From the NCBI RefSeq assembly GCF_001298445.1, contig NZ_CP012036.1, positions 286,031 through 350,030 of the forward strand: a stretch of DNA of 64,000 nt, given 5' to 3'. Shown here in pieces: positions 38,882 to 47,478 of the stretch. The notes beneath the pieces were generated by a model that was not told where the DNA came from, did not search any database, and saw nothing but the letters and a program-made list of their open reading frames with translations. Position numbers and translations under genes: made by a program. The DNA is from Nostoc piscinale CENA21 (GTDB lineage Bacteria > Cyanobacteriota > Cyanobacteriia > Cyanobacteriales > Nostocaceae). Position 1 is the first letter of the stretch. Each line of letters opens with the position of its first letter.

Positions 38882-39314
38882 TTAACTTTGTTCCCTGCGT
38901 AAATTTTGTAATGCTCCCTGTAAATACTTAGCCCATTGCACGGCTAAGGGGATTTCTGTAAATGGTACAAGTACAGATTTAGCGGGTTCAGCAATAACAA
39001 ATTCTATTTTGATGTCTCTACCTTTTGCGGGTGGCGTTTCTATATTGACGACTGTATCGTTGACCAAAAGATTGATTTCTTTGACATCAAGTAAAGAAAA
39101 AGTTTCTAAATTGATTGGGCCTTTGGTTGTGGGTTTACCCCAAGTAAGATTGTTGTCTTTTTGACCTAATACCGCATAAATATCATATTTAGCTCGTTCA
39201 AATTGTTCTGCCCAAGTTCGATAAGCCTCGACTTTTTGATATTCTTTAGAGCCTTGCCAAGCTAACCAAAAAAAACGCTATCAACAAAGGCAACCATAAA
39301 AGACCACGTTCCAT
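38882..39314 (-). CDS. Small membrane-anchored hypothetical protein (about 143 aa), frameshifted
   Basis: Starting at the ATG at 39314 the frame reads MERGLLWLPLLIAFF and is then broken at a T8 run (39268-39275). With seven T it continues WLAWQGSKEYQKVEAYRTWAEQ..., VNDTVVNIETPPAKGRDIKI, ending GALQNLRREQS. It has one N-terminal hydrophobic anchor and a soluble domain. No family is recognised. It is divergent from the protease gene at 39435. Confidence 0.55.
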
Positions 39315-39434
39315 CGTTTAACAAATCCTGAGTCGTAAGTGAAGGTTTAACTAACTAAAGTGACAATTACACCAATCAGGGATGTAAATAAGTTATGTTA
39401 GTGAGCAAACTGGCAAAAGCGGTAACGAGTTAAT

Positions 39435-41279
39435 ATGAGAAGGCTATTATTATTGTGCCTGTTTATTATTGGGCTGGGTGCTGCTGTTTTGGGATTTTTA
39501 AATTTTCAGGGACTAGCAGCAAAAGGTGATTTTGAAACGATTGTGCTTGATTTTCGGGAAGATATTGGCAAAGATGAAATAAACCGAGATTTGCAAGCGA
39601 TCGCTCAACAATACAACGTCACACCCCAATTAGATAATAAGTTTTCTGCACAAGACAATGTGTATATTATCAAAGGCGATCGCCAAAGGCTCAAAGAACT
39701 GAAAAAATCTCAGTTTGCCAAAGCCACAGAATTTATTGAACCGAATTACATCTATAGAATTCCCCCAGAACCTCAAACCACTGTTCTTGGAGAACTTACC
39801 CCGCCCCAAAATAACGAGGCCAAACCTTCCTTAATCGGCCCCAACGACCCATATTACAGCAAGCAGTGGAACCTGCACAAAATCGGCATTGAAGGCGCGT
39901 GGAATGAAACCAAAGGTAGCGGCATTACCGTTGCAGTCATTGATACTGGTGTTACTCAAGTACGGGACTTAAAAGAGACCAAATTTGTCAAAGGCTATGA
40001 TTTTGTCAATGACCGAGAACAAGCCACCGACGATAACGGACATGGTACACACGTTGCAGGTACAGTTGCCCAAGCTACTAATAATCAATATGGTGTCGCG
40101 GGTGTTGCTTACCAAGCTAGTCTAATGCCACTAAAAGTCTTAAATGAGTACGGTGGTGGCACAGTTGCTGATATTGCCGAAGCGATTAGATTTGCGGCCG
40201 ATAAAGGTGCAGATGTCATTAATATGAGCTTGGGTGGTGGTGGTGAAAGCCAGTTAATGAAAGATGCTATTGATTATGCCTACAAAAAAGGTGTAGTCAT
40301 CATCGCGGCGGCTGGCAACGAAAGTGCCAATGGTGCAAGCTATCCGGCCCGTTACCCCCATGTTATCGGTGTGTCCGCTTTCGGCCCAGAGGGTGAAAAA
40401 GCAGACTACTCTAACTATGGTGCTGGCGTAGATATTTCCGCCCCTGGTGGTAGTGACACTGGCAAGATTTTGCAAGAAACCATCAACGAAAATGGCGAAA
40501 GTGAGTTCTTGGGACTCCAAGGTACAAGTATGGCTGCGCCTCATGTTGCGGGTGTAGCGGCTTTAGTCAAAGCTAAAGGCATCGAAAATCCCGATGACAT
40601 TTTAAAAGTTCTCAAACAGTCAGCCAGAGTCATTCAAGATGATGGGTTGAACTATTATGGCGCTGGACAACTCAACGCCGAAGCCGCAGTTAAACTGGCA
40701 GTCCAAGGACAAATTAGTTTCCCAGATTTCTTCCGTTGGTTGCGCGATAACGGTTATCTTAACCCCGGCTTTTGGATAGATGGCGGTGCAGTAGCACTGT
40801 TGCCAAAGATTTTAATGGTTGTCGGTTCTTATTTACTGGCTTGGTTTTTACGGGTTTATTTCCCCTTCACCTGGAGTTGGGCTTTATTTAGTGGCTTAAC
40901 TTTTGGTAGTTCTGGGTTATTCTTCCTCAAAGGCATCTATATATTTGATTTGCCCCAGTGGCCTTTCCGCCTGTTAGGTAGTTCTTTACCAGAATTGGGT
41001 AACACGCTACAAGGTACAAATGCTTTTAATCCTTTATTTGCCAGTGTGTTAATCCCCCTGTTGCTGATTGTATTACTCTTGGGACATCAGACTTGGAAAT
41101 GGTTTGCCGTTGGCTGTACTTTGGGTGTAGCAGCTTGCTTGACAGTCAGTGCAATTTACGACCCAGCCGTTTGGGGCTTGGGTGATGGTGACTTAGCCAG
41201 AATATTCCTCATTGTTAATGCCCTACTCTGCTATGGACTAGCTCGTTTGGCAGTTAACAACGAAAGACAAGTTGCATAA
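39435..41279 (+). CDS. S8 (subtilisin-like) protease with multi-span C-terminal membrane domain
   Basis: 614 residues. N-terminal signal/anchor (LLLLCLFIIGLGAAVLGFL), a propeptide-like region to about 135, then the subtilase domain: Asp170 (ITVAVIDTGV), His203 (DDNGHGTHVAGT), Asn295 (IIAAAGNESANG) and Ser365 (LQGTSMAAPHVAGVAAL). After about residue 450 four to five hydrophobic segments (ALLPKILMVVGSYLLAWFL; LLLIVLLLGH; GCTLGVAACLTVSAIY) form a membrane domain, unusual for a secreted subtilase. A strong terminator follows. Confidence 0.9.
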   Translation: MRRLLLLCLFIIGLGAAVLGFLNFQGLAAKGDFETIVLDFREDIGKDEINRDLQAIAQQYNVTPQLDNKFSAQDNVYIIKGDRQRLKELKKSQFAKATEFIEPNYIYRIPPEPQTTVLGELTPPQNNEAKPSLIGPNDPYYSKQWNLHKIGIEGAWNETKGSGITVAVIDTGVTQVRDLKETKFVKGYDFVNDREQATDDNGHGTHVAGTVAQATNNQYGVAGVAYQASLMPLKVLNEYGGGTVADIAEAIRFAADKGADVINMSLGGGGESQLMKDAIDYAYKKGVVIIAAAGNESANGASYPARYPHVIGVSAFGPEGEKADYSNYGAGVDISAPGGSDTGKILQETINENGESEFLGLQGTSMAAPHVAGVAALVKAKGIENPDDILKVLKQSARVIQDDGLNYYGAGQLNAEAAVKLAVQGQISFPDFFRWLRDNGYLNPGFWIDGGAVALLPKILMVVGSYLLAWFLRVYFPFTWSWALFSGLTFGSSGLFFLKGIYIFDLPQWPFRLLGSSLPELGNTLQGTNAFNPLFASVLIPLLLIVLLLGHQTWKWFAVGCTLGVAACLTVSAIYDPAVWGLGDGDLARIFLIVNALLCYGLARLAVNNERQVA

Positions 41280-41292
41280 AATGTAAAAAACT

Positions 41293-41327
41293 AGAAAGTG
41301 GGGACTTTTTACTAACCCCCACTTTCT
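41293..41327 (+). terminator. Terminator of the S8 protease gene
   Basis: An 11-bp perfect stem AGAAAGTGGGG (41293-41303) / CCCCACTTTCT (41317-41327), 13 bases after the stop codon. Confidence 0.75.
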
Positions 41328-41349
41328 ACTCAGCACTCAGTACTTAATT

Positions 41350-41583
41350 ATGAGCATCACAATTACAGGCACTATCGAACGTCGTGATATTGGTATGGGC
41401 GCTTGGGCTTTCGTTACAGATGACGGTGTGACTTACGAAATTCTCAAAGGCGCTGATAAAAGCTTGCTCAAAGCTGGGCAGCAAGCTAAAGTCACAGGAA
41501 AGGTGCGTGAAGATATTATGACAGCAGCAATGATTGGCCCAGCTTTAGAAGTTAAATCTTTTGAAATCCTTAATTCTCATTAG
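41350..41583 (+). CDS. Small OB-fold-like hypothetical protein (77 aa)
   Basis: MSITITGTIERRDIGMGAWAFVTDDGVTYEILKG...: short alternating strands and glycine turns, as in a small OB/SH3-like barrel. No membrane segment. Family not recognised. Its last 14 bases overlap, tail to tail, with the thioredoxin-like gene. Confidence 0.6.
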   Translation: MSITITGTIERRDIGMGAWAFVTDDGVTYEILKGADKSLLKAGQQAKVTGKVREDIMTAAMIGPALEVKSFEILNSH

Positions 41584-41893
41584 CAGTTGGATTTAAAACT
41601 GCTTGCAGACGGCTTCTAAATTCGCCCTTGGGGTGTCCACCTTTAACCTCACCAATAATCTGAAATTCTCCTTCTGGGGAATCACAAATAATATAAGTAG
41701 GCCATCCCATTTCTGATTTATCGGGATACTGGGTGAGCAAAATTTTCCGATATTTGCGATAAGTAGCTGTATCTTGCATTTTCACATCAATAAACTGCAA
41801 ACCCAATTCTTCAGCTACTTTTTGGTCATAAAAAGCCATTTTATGGCAGATGCCGCAGTCTTCAGAAGAAAATTTAATTACAGCTAAACTCAT
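41570..41893 (-). CDS. Thioredoxin-fold protein with CGIC active site
   Basis: About 107 residues from the ATG at 41893 (MSLAVIKFSSEDCGICHKMAFYD); a longer start at 41923 adds ten non-conserved residues. The CxxC is CGIC rather than CGPC, and a cis-Pro context WPTYIICD follows. It probably reduces disulfides in the cytosol, with a non-standard redox potential; partners are unknown. Confidence 0.75.
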   Translation of the reverse strand: MSLAVIKFSSEDCGICHKMAFYDQKVAEELGLQFIDVKMQDTATYRKYRKILLTQYPDKSEMGWPTYIICDSPEGEFQIIGEVKGGHPKGEFRSRLQAVLNPTANEN

Positions 41894-42539
41894 ATAATTT
41901 TGCGCCTCCCTGAAAATAAGCAATAAATGTTACCATACTTTCTCAAAGTAAGCATCTTACTAAAGAATGAACAAGTAGGATAGCGCAATTTATGAAAATT
42001 TAAGTAAAAAATTTAGAATTTTATCCCAATAAAAAATAATTTTTCGCCAATAGTCATAGTGATGAAATTCTGTTGACTAGACCACCAAATTTAGCCAAAA
42101 CCTAAGCTATGACTTTGTTCCAGAGGGGCAATGAACTCAAAAAAAATTAATTTTTTAGCAATCTGTAATCTGTTTTTGACAAATCAGTAGAAATCTGACT
42201 ATAAACTATGATATTATGTACAAACTTACGATTCTCATCCAGGGTAGCTTCTGCAAAGCAACTGAGCGATCGCAAAAATATTTCCACAATCCATCTGCTA
42301 CTTGTGAATAGTAGAAGATAAATAAGTGAGTTTTATTTTAATAAACACTAAAAGTGTTTGATAAACTCTATCGGTGGCATGATAACTGCGAAGATTCAGA
42401 TGGAAGTTAAGTCAATAAATGCTGACACTGATAGTCAAAAAACACTATTTGCACTAGTATATTGTCTGAAACTTACGCTAGAATATACGCCTAAGCAACT
42501 ACCAACAAAAGACAATAATTGTCTCAACAATCTCTAAGT
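41894..42539. other. Left part of the gap before the tandem array
   Basis: No gene seen. Around 42500-42565 there is a degenerate hairpin and repeat-like text that may be the most decayed unit of the array. One HIP1-like GCGATCGC at 42268. Confidence 0.4.
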
Positions 42540-43396
42540 AAGTGTTAGTTAATCCAGGGAGTTAGATATCAGGGTACATCTACCAATTAATTGTTCCAAG
42601 GTCTAGCAAAGTCTTCCGGAACAATTACCATAAAGGTTTTTGGGTGCTTCAAAAGTAAAAGTATAGTTGTATCTACCAAGTCAAAGAGTTAGTTATCTTA
42701 GTACAACTACCAATAATCTGTTTCTAGGATTTAGAAGTATGTTCCGGATAAAAATTCCAAAAATCCGTATGCTGCGAAAACAGCATAAAAAAAATCTACC
42801 AGTTATGGCCAGTGCATAGGGGAGTTAGTTATTAGGGCGCGTCGATTGATAATTTATTTATTCGAGAATTTATCAACATCTTCCGAATAAATATGCAATA
42901 ATCATGGTTGCTATTTACCAAATATCAAAAAATCTCCCAGTAATGTCAGATAACTAGGAGATTTATTTATCAGGGTGCATTTATACAATTATTGGTTCGA
43001 GATTCAATTAACATCTTCCGCAGGAAAAATATATATAATTACTTTACTTCTGCTGAGATGTTGTTAGTAAAAAAATCTTCCCAGCCAGTGTCAGCCAGCT
43101 AGGGAAGAAGTTATCAGGGTGCATCTACCAATTAATTGTTCTGTTTTCAAACTGCATCTCCCGGAATAATTTTTCACAACAAGCATCATCTACCAAAAAA
43201 AATCCCCCAGCCAGTGTCAGCCAGCTAGGGAGAAAGTTATCAGGGTGCATCTACCAATTAATTGTTCTGTTCTCAAGCTGCATCTCCCGGAATAATTTTC
43301 CACAACAAGCATCATCTACCAAAAAAAAATCCCCCAGCCAGTGTTAGCCAGCTAGGGAAGAAGTTATCAGGGTGCATCTACCAATTAATGGGCAAT
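42540..43396 (+). repeat. Tandem array, seven units of about 126-144 bp
   Basis: The phrase TTATCAGGGTGCATCTACCAATTAATTGTT or a variant recurs at 42566, 42693, 42829, 42967, 43111, 43237 and 43364, spaced 127, 136, 138, 144, 126 and 127 bases. The last three units are nearly identical and the first are diverged, as expected of recent amplification at the right end. The array lies in a 1.5-kb gap with no long ORF, and is directed toward the 3' end of trxA. It is not CRISPR: units are conserved throughout and there are no unique spacers. Confidence 0.85.
42614..43396 (+). ncRNA. Candidate tandem small-RNA genes (NsiR1-like) with DIF1-like boxes
   Basis: Each unit has a TCCGGA-like box: 42615-42620 and 42743-42748 exact, TTCCGAA at 42881-42887, TTCCG at 43016-43020, CCCGGA at 43160-43165 and 43286-43291. 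About 40-65 bases later comes a hairpin. Hairpins: 42932-42962 (ATCTCC / GGAGAT), 43077-43107 (CTTCCCAGC / GCTaGGGAAG), 43203-43232 and 43330-43358 (TCCCCCAGC / GCTaGGGA). The stem bases change between units but stay paired, and the loop AGTGTCAG is kept. TCCGGA is the DIF1 promoter motif of heterocyst-specific genes, and NsiR1 of Nostoc sp. PCC 7120 is a DIF1-driven tandem sRNA array, so this is the best comparison. hetF, the usual NsiR1 neighbour, is not seen here. Confidence 0.5.
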
Positions 43397-43440
43397 GCGG
43401 AAAATACAATAGAATTGACGTTCCCCGCATTCCAATTTTG

Positions 43441-43773
43441 TTAAATAAGCTTTTTAACAGCATCGCTGTACTGTTCGTAAGCTGAAACTCCAATGATTTT
43501 TTCGACTAAATCACCATCTTTGAAGATTAAAACGGCGGGAATACTGCGAAGACCAAATTGTCTAAATAGTGGTTTGTTATTATCTACGTCTACTTTAACG
43601 ACCTTGGCGCGTCCGTTGTATTCTGTTGCAAGTTGTTCCATTAAGGGACTCACAAGACGACAGGGGCCGCACCAAGTAGCAGTAAAATCAACAACTAGAA
43701 TTTTCTCTTGAGTTAAAAAGGTATAAAATTCGCTTTCTTGAATATCAGCAACTGTATCAGCTTCGGTAGACAT
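43441..43773 (-). CDS. trxA: Thioredoxin
   Basis: 110 residues with the classic active site WCGPC (Cys35, Cys38; DFTATWCGPCRLVSPLME), KVDVDNNKPLFRQFGLRSIPAVLIF (cis-Pro) and Gly near the end. It is a cytosolic thiol-disulfide reductant. Its stop codon faces the tandem array, 45 bases beyond the last unit. Confidence 0.93.
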   Translation of the reverse strand: MSTEADTVADIQESEFYTFLTQEKILVVDFTATWCGPCRLVSPLMEQLATEYNGRAKVVKVDVDNNKPLFRQFGLRSIPAVLIFKDGDLVEKIIGVSAYEQYSDAVKKLI

Positions 43774-44147
43774 TTTTTAAATTCCTCAATATCAAATTAA
43801 AATTCAATAACTAAGTAATACCAATTCGCAATTCGCAATTCGCAATTCGCAAGTGAAAAAGCTTGATTTTACAAGGGTTTTGGAATTTGAATCTGTGGCA
43901 GGATTTTGGAGAATTGGTATAACTATACAGAGTATATAGGTAGAGCGATCGCAAAACGGCTTTAATTCCTGTTTGGTGCGATCGCAGCAATGGAAAAAGC
44001 CATCACCCACAAACATCATCATTTTCGTGATCTGTTGGGTGATGGCCATAAGCTTGTAGTCACAAGCATTAATTGAGAGTTATAGCGGTTGTTAGGACAA
44101 TTTGAAAGCTTGAATGCTAAGAATAGTAAGACTTTTCCTCCTACTTT
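43774..44147. repeat. Intergenic region with (CAATTCG)4 heptamers and MITE-like ends
   Basis: CAATTCG is repeated four times at 43822-43849. ATACCAATTC (43818-43827) and GAATTGGTAT (43911-43920) form a perfect 10-bp inverted repeat about 100 bases apart. TATAGCGGTTGTTAGG near 44082 matches the ends of the element at 63727. No gene seen. Confidence 0.55.
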
Positions 44148-47100
44148 CTAACCAATAGCAGACATAGTTAAACCTGTAACAGCTATAGCACCAGCGATCG
44201 CACTTGCAACCAGAGAAGTGAGTGCTGTTCCAAATAACCACCAAGCAGCGTTAGCAACGGTTTTTTTGGTTTCTTCGGCTTGTTTTTTCGCTTGGTGTTG
44301 GATGCTGTGTAGACGTTCCTTGGTGATTTGCTGAATGCGTTCGGCGCGTTGCAAGACACTATCGCGGGCGGCTTCGATTTGATTGATAATCCGGTTAGCG
44401 TCTTCCTGGGAAATATCTTCCCGCGAACTGAGAAGTGCAACTAAGGTATCCCGGTCAAATTGACTCAGGCGATCGCGCAAGGCTTCAAATCCAGCTTGGG
44501 GGTCATCAAACAATTTGGCAAAATCATGTCTGATCCCTTCATAATCCAGTTCAGGACGATTCAACGAATTGAGATAGTTACGAATTCTATTTCTCACGCG
44601 TTCGGTTGCTGATTGCACACCTTGTTGAATTTGCCTGAATTGCTTCACAACTGCATCCCGCGCCGATAATATTTGATCAGCAATGCGGTTAACGTCTTCC
44701 TCAGAAATATCTTCCCGTTGGGATAGTAACGCCACAATTGTGGAACGGTCAACTTGAGATAAGCGATCGCTGAAGTTACTAACTCCGGCGCGGGGATCAC
44801 GCAACAGCAGTTGTAAATCACGCTTAATGCTGTCTGGGTTGAGTTCTTCTTTATTGGTGTGACGTAGGTAATCTTCGAGATTTCTTTCAAAATCGACAAC
44901 TTGCTGAATGGTACGGTTTGCCAAGCGGCGCGGGGCTTTAATAATGTTAGTAATCGCCTCTTGTGCTTGGTTAATTAGTTTTTCTACTTGTTCTTCGCTT
45001 AAGTCTCCCCGTTGGCTAACGAGTTTAACTAAGGTTTCGCGGTCAACTTGGGACAAGCGATCGCGCATCGCAGAAACTCCTTCTTTGGGATCAACCAGCA
45101 ATTTTTCTAAATCTTGGCGGATACCTTCTGGGTTGAGTTCTTCTAAGTTGGTGTTGCGGAGATATTCAGCAATTTGAGTTGTGGTTTGTTCGTACTGTTG
45201 TTTAGCTTTATCTGCTACCACTTGCGGGGTTTGCAATATATTATTTCTGACTGATTCTAGCTGATCAATAACTTGGTTAACTTCATCCTCATTCAAATCT
45301 TGACGCTGAGATAGCAGACTGACTAATGTATCACGATCAAACTGTGATAAACGCTGACGCAACAAGTTAAATCCGGCTTGGGGGTCTTGCACTAAAGTGC
45401 TGAAATCACGGCGAATACCTTCAGGATTTAATTCTTCCTTGTTAGTATTTCGTAAATAATCTTCGACTCTTTGGCGTAAATTTTCAGCTTGGGTTGTCGC
45501 TTGTTCCTGTAATTTATTTAAAACAGAGTCCCGGACACTTTCTAAGTTATTTAGCAAATTATTAGCTTCTTCATCACTAAAGTCTTGACGCTGCTGTAAC
45601 ACTTGCAGCAAGACATCACGAGTCAATCCTTGGAAGCGTTCATTTAAATCATCAAAATTAGCGTTTAATTCTGTCAGTAAATTAGCAAAATCTCGCTCAA
45701 CAGCTTCAGGATTCAATTCTTCTTTGCTTGTGGAACGTAGATAATTTTCAATGCGATTCCGCAAATCTTGACTCTTATCTTTAACTTCCGCCTGTTGCAC
45801 AGTTTCTAAAACTTCTTGGCGAATTTCTTCCATTTGTTGAGCAATTTCTTTAACTCTGGCTTCGCTAATATCACTCCGACGAATGAGCAAATTAGCAAAC
45901 TCTTCTTGGTTGAAACCTTCTAATTCCCGCCGCATGGTTTCCGCATCGGCTTGCGGGTCATAAATCACATCCCGAAATTCATCTTTAATTGTGATGCGGT
46001 TAAAGTGCCAGGGCAAAGAATTTTTAATGTAATCTTCTACATCTTGACGGTAATGAGAATTAGATGAACTACCTCGTCCTTGCGTAGTTTTTTCAATAGT
46101 TTCTTGCAGTTGATGAGATATGTTCTCAATATCTAAATCTTGAACTTTATCTTTGAGCTTTTGCAACTGATTGGTGATTTTGTTCACATCTATATCAGAG
46201 ACATTTACCCGTTCTAAAACTACTGGTAAAGCAGCCGTTAAACCAGTTTGAATGGCTTTGCTGATACCACCATTATTGCCATGACCATTACCACCAACAG
46301 TTACTAATTCTTGCAAGCGATCGCCTAATTCATCTGATTGCAATTCTTCGGGAGTTGCCGATGTAATCAAGTTAATTACTTGCTGTGCTGGGTTACGCCG
46401 CGCTAAAGTTTGATTCCAAGCTGCTTCTAATTGGTCAGCAATTTTATTGACATCAGCCTTCGAGAAATCTGTGCGATCGCTAATTAAATCAACAAAAGTT
46501 TGACGATTGAAATTTTGTGTCAAATTATCAGGTAGAGATTGCCAATCGATATCACCAAAAATCTGATCAAATTGTTTACGGATATTTGGTAAATCAAGCT
46601 GTCGTCTTGGCAGATTACTCAAAGAACTTTGCAGTGTATTTTGAATACTATCAACATCAAAACCAGAAGTTAACTCTCTGCGAACGGCAGCTGTAATATC
46701 TTCCGCAGTCGAAACCATCTGTTGTTTAGCAAAATTTGCACCAATAGCACTAGTCGCAGTTCCCATTAATGCTTTGATGCCACTATTGGCAGTATTCGCC
46801 ACTGCACCAATTAAAGAACCGACTGTCGAAGAACCAAACCAAACAACTATAGAAAAATAAGCAGACCAAATAACTACACCAATAATTGCACCTAAAAATG
46901 CACTATCAATTAAGCTGAGTTTGACTGCAAAAAAGGAAGCAATAAATAATGCAATAGTGGCGCTAATTAATGCCCAAAAACCGACTTTATTTTCAACTTT
47001 GCGAATTGTATCGCCTAAGCTTTCATCATCACTAGAAGATGAATCATTATCTGTGGCAGACATTCTTAAAGCAACTGCGAAGTTAGTTAATAACAGTTGA

Positions 47101-47267
47101 AAGGCAAATGCCATTAAGACACCAGCCACTAATGCAACTAAAAATTTAGGCCCAGAAAAAACCACTGATGCTTGTTCTGGAGTTAGTATTTCTTGCACTT
47201 CTGTTATGGCTGCTAATCCATTATTCAGCCAATGCCATCCTAAAGAATATTCAACAATTTGAAGCAT
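44148..47267 (-). CDS. Large membrane protein with tandem ~95-residue helical repeats (1039 aa)
   Basis: N-terminal half-membrane part: four to five hydrophobic segments in the first ~165 residues (FLVALVAGVLMAFAFQLLL; FWALISATIALFIASFFAV; FLGAIIGVVIWSAYFSIVVW). Then a divergent unit and six clear repeats built as ...YLRNTNKEELNPEGIRRD-F...-DPQAG-...-LSQFDRDTLVSLLSQR-DISEEDVNRI..., each about 95 residues, and a last membrane segment (LFGTALTSLVASAIAGAIAVTGL). It is often labelled MFS transporter in databases, but nothing here resembles an MFS fold. Helical repeats between membrane segments suggest a mechanosensitive or scaffolding role; function unknown. Confidence 0.7.
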   Translation of the reverse strand: MLQIVEYSLGWHWLNNGLAAITEVQEILTPEQASVVFSGPKFLVALVAGVLMAFAFQLLLTNFAVALRMSATDNDSSSSDDESLGDTIRKVENKVGFWALISATIALFIASFFAVKLSLIDSAFLGAIIGVVIWSAYFSIVVWFGSSTVGSLIGAVANTANSGIKALMGTATSAIGANFAKQQMVSTAEDITAAVRRELTSGFDVDSIQNTLQSSLSNLPRRQLDLPNIRKQFDQIFGDIDWQSLPDNLTQNFNRQTFVDLISDRTDFSKADVNKIADQLEAAWNQTLARRNPAQQVINLITSATPEELQSDELGDRLQELVTVGGNGHGNNGGISKAIQTGLTAALPVVLERVNVSDIDVNKITNQLQKLKDKVQDLDIENISHQLQETIEKTTQGRGSSSNSHYRQDVEDYIKNSLPWHFNRITIKDEFRDVIYDPQADAETMRRELEGFNQEEFANLLIRRSDISEARVKEIAQQMEEIRQEVLETVQQAEVKDKSQDLRNRIENYLRSTSKEELNPEAVERDFANLLTELNANFDDLNERFQGLTRDVLLQVLQQRQDFSDEEANNLLNNLESVRDSVLNKLQEQATTQAENLRQRVEDYLRNTNKEELNPEGIRRDFSTLVQDPQAGFNLLRQRLSQFDRDTLVSLLSQRQDLNEDEVNQVIDQLESVRNNILQTPQVVADKAKQQYEQTTTQIAEYLRNTNLEELNPEGIRQDLEKLLVDPKEGVSAMRDRLSQVDRETLVKLVSQRGDLSEEQVEKLINQAQEAITNIIKAPRRLANRTIQQVVDFERNLEDYLRHTNKEELNPDSIKRDLQLLLRDPRAGVSNFSDRLSQVDRSTIVALLSQREDISEEDVNRIADQILSARDAVVKQFRQIQQGVQSATERVRNRIRNYLNSLNRPELDYEGIRHDFAKLFDDPQAGFEALRDRLSQFDRDTLVALLSSREDISQEDANRIINQIEAARDSVLQRAERIQQITKERLHSIQHQAKKQAEETKKTVANAAWWLFGTALTSLVASAIAGAIAVTGLTMSAIG

Positions 47268-47478
47268 AGTATTTTCTCATTCATGCTCAATAAATGCCAG
47301 TTACTTTGTCAGTAACTAGCTACTTCCTACGCTAAGTACCAAATTCTTTAGCTGACACTTTCTTAGGGGGTAAAGTCTGTTTCCGAAAGTCGTAGTTTTA
47401 TAGGAGGAGGCAGGAGGCAGGAGGTAAAATATTACTATGTTTTATCTGCGTTTATCTGCGTCCATCTGCGGTTAATTA
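47268..47478. repeat. Short gap with heptamer and CTGCGTTTAT repeats
   Basis: AGGAGGCAGGAGGCAGG (about 47402-47425) and TTATCTGCGTTTATCTGCGTCC, ending CTGCGGTTAATTAT (47445-47478), related to the palindrome at 60274-60328. Confidence 0.45.

Noticed and set aside
42540..43396. CRISPR array
   Set aside because: Units are conserved end to end, with no unique spacers of fixed length and no cas genes.
42540..43440. hetF beside the array
   Set aside because: No caspase-like/HetF protein was found within the window; neighbours are thioredoxin-fold genes.
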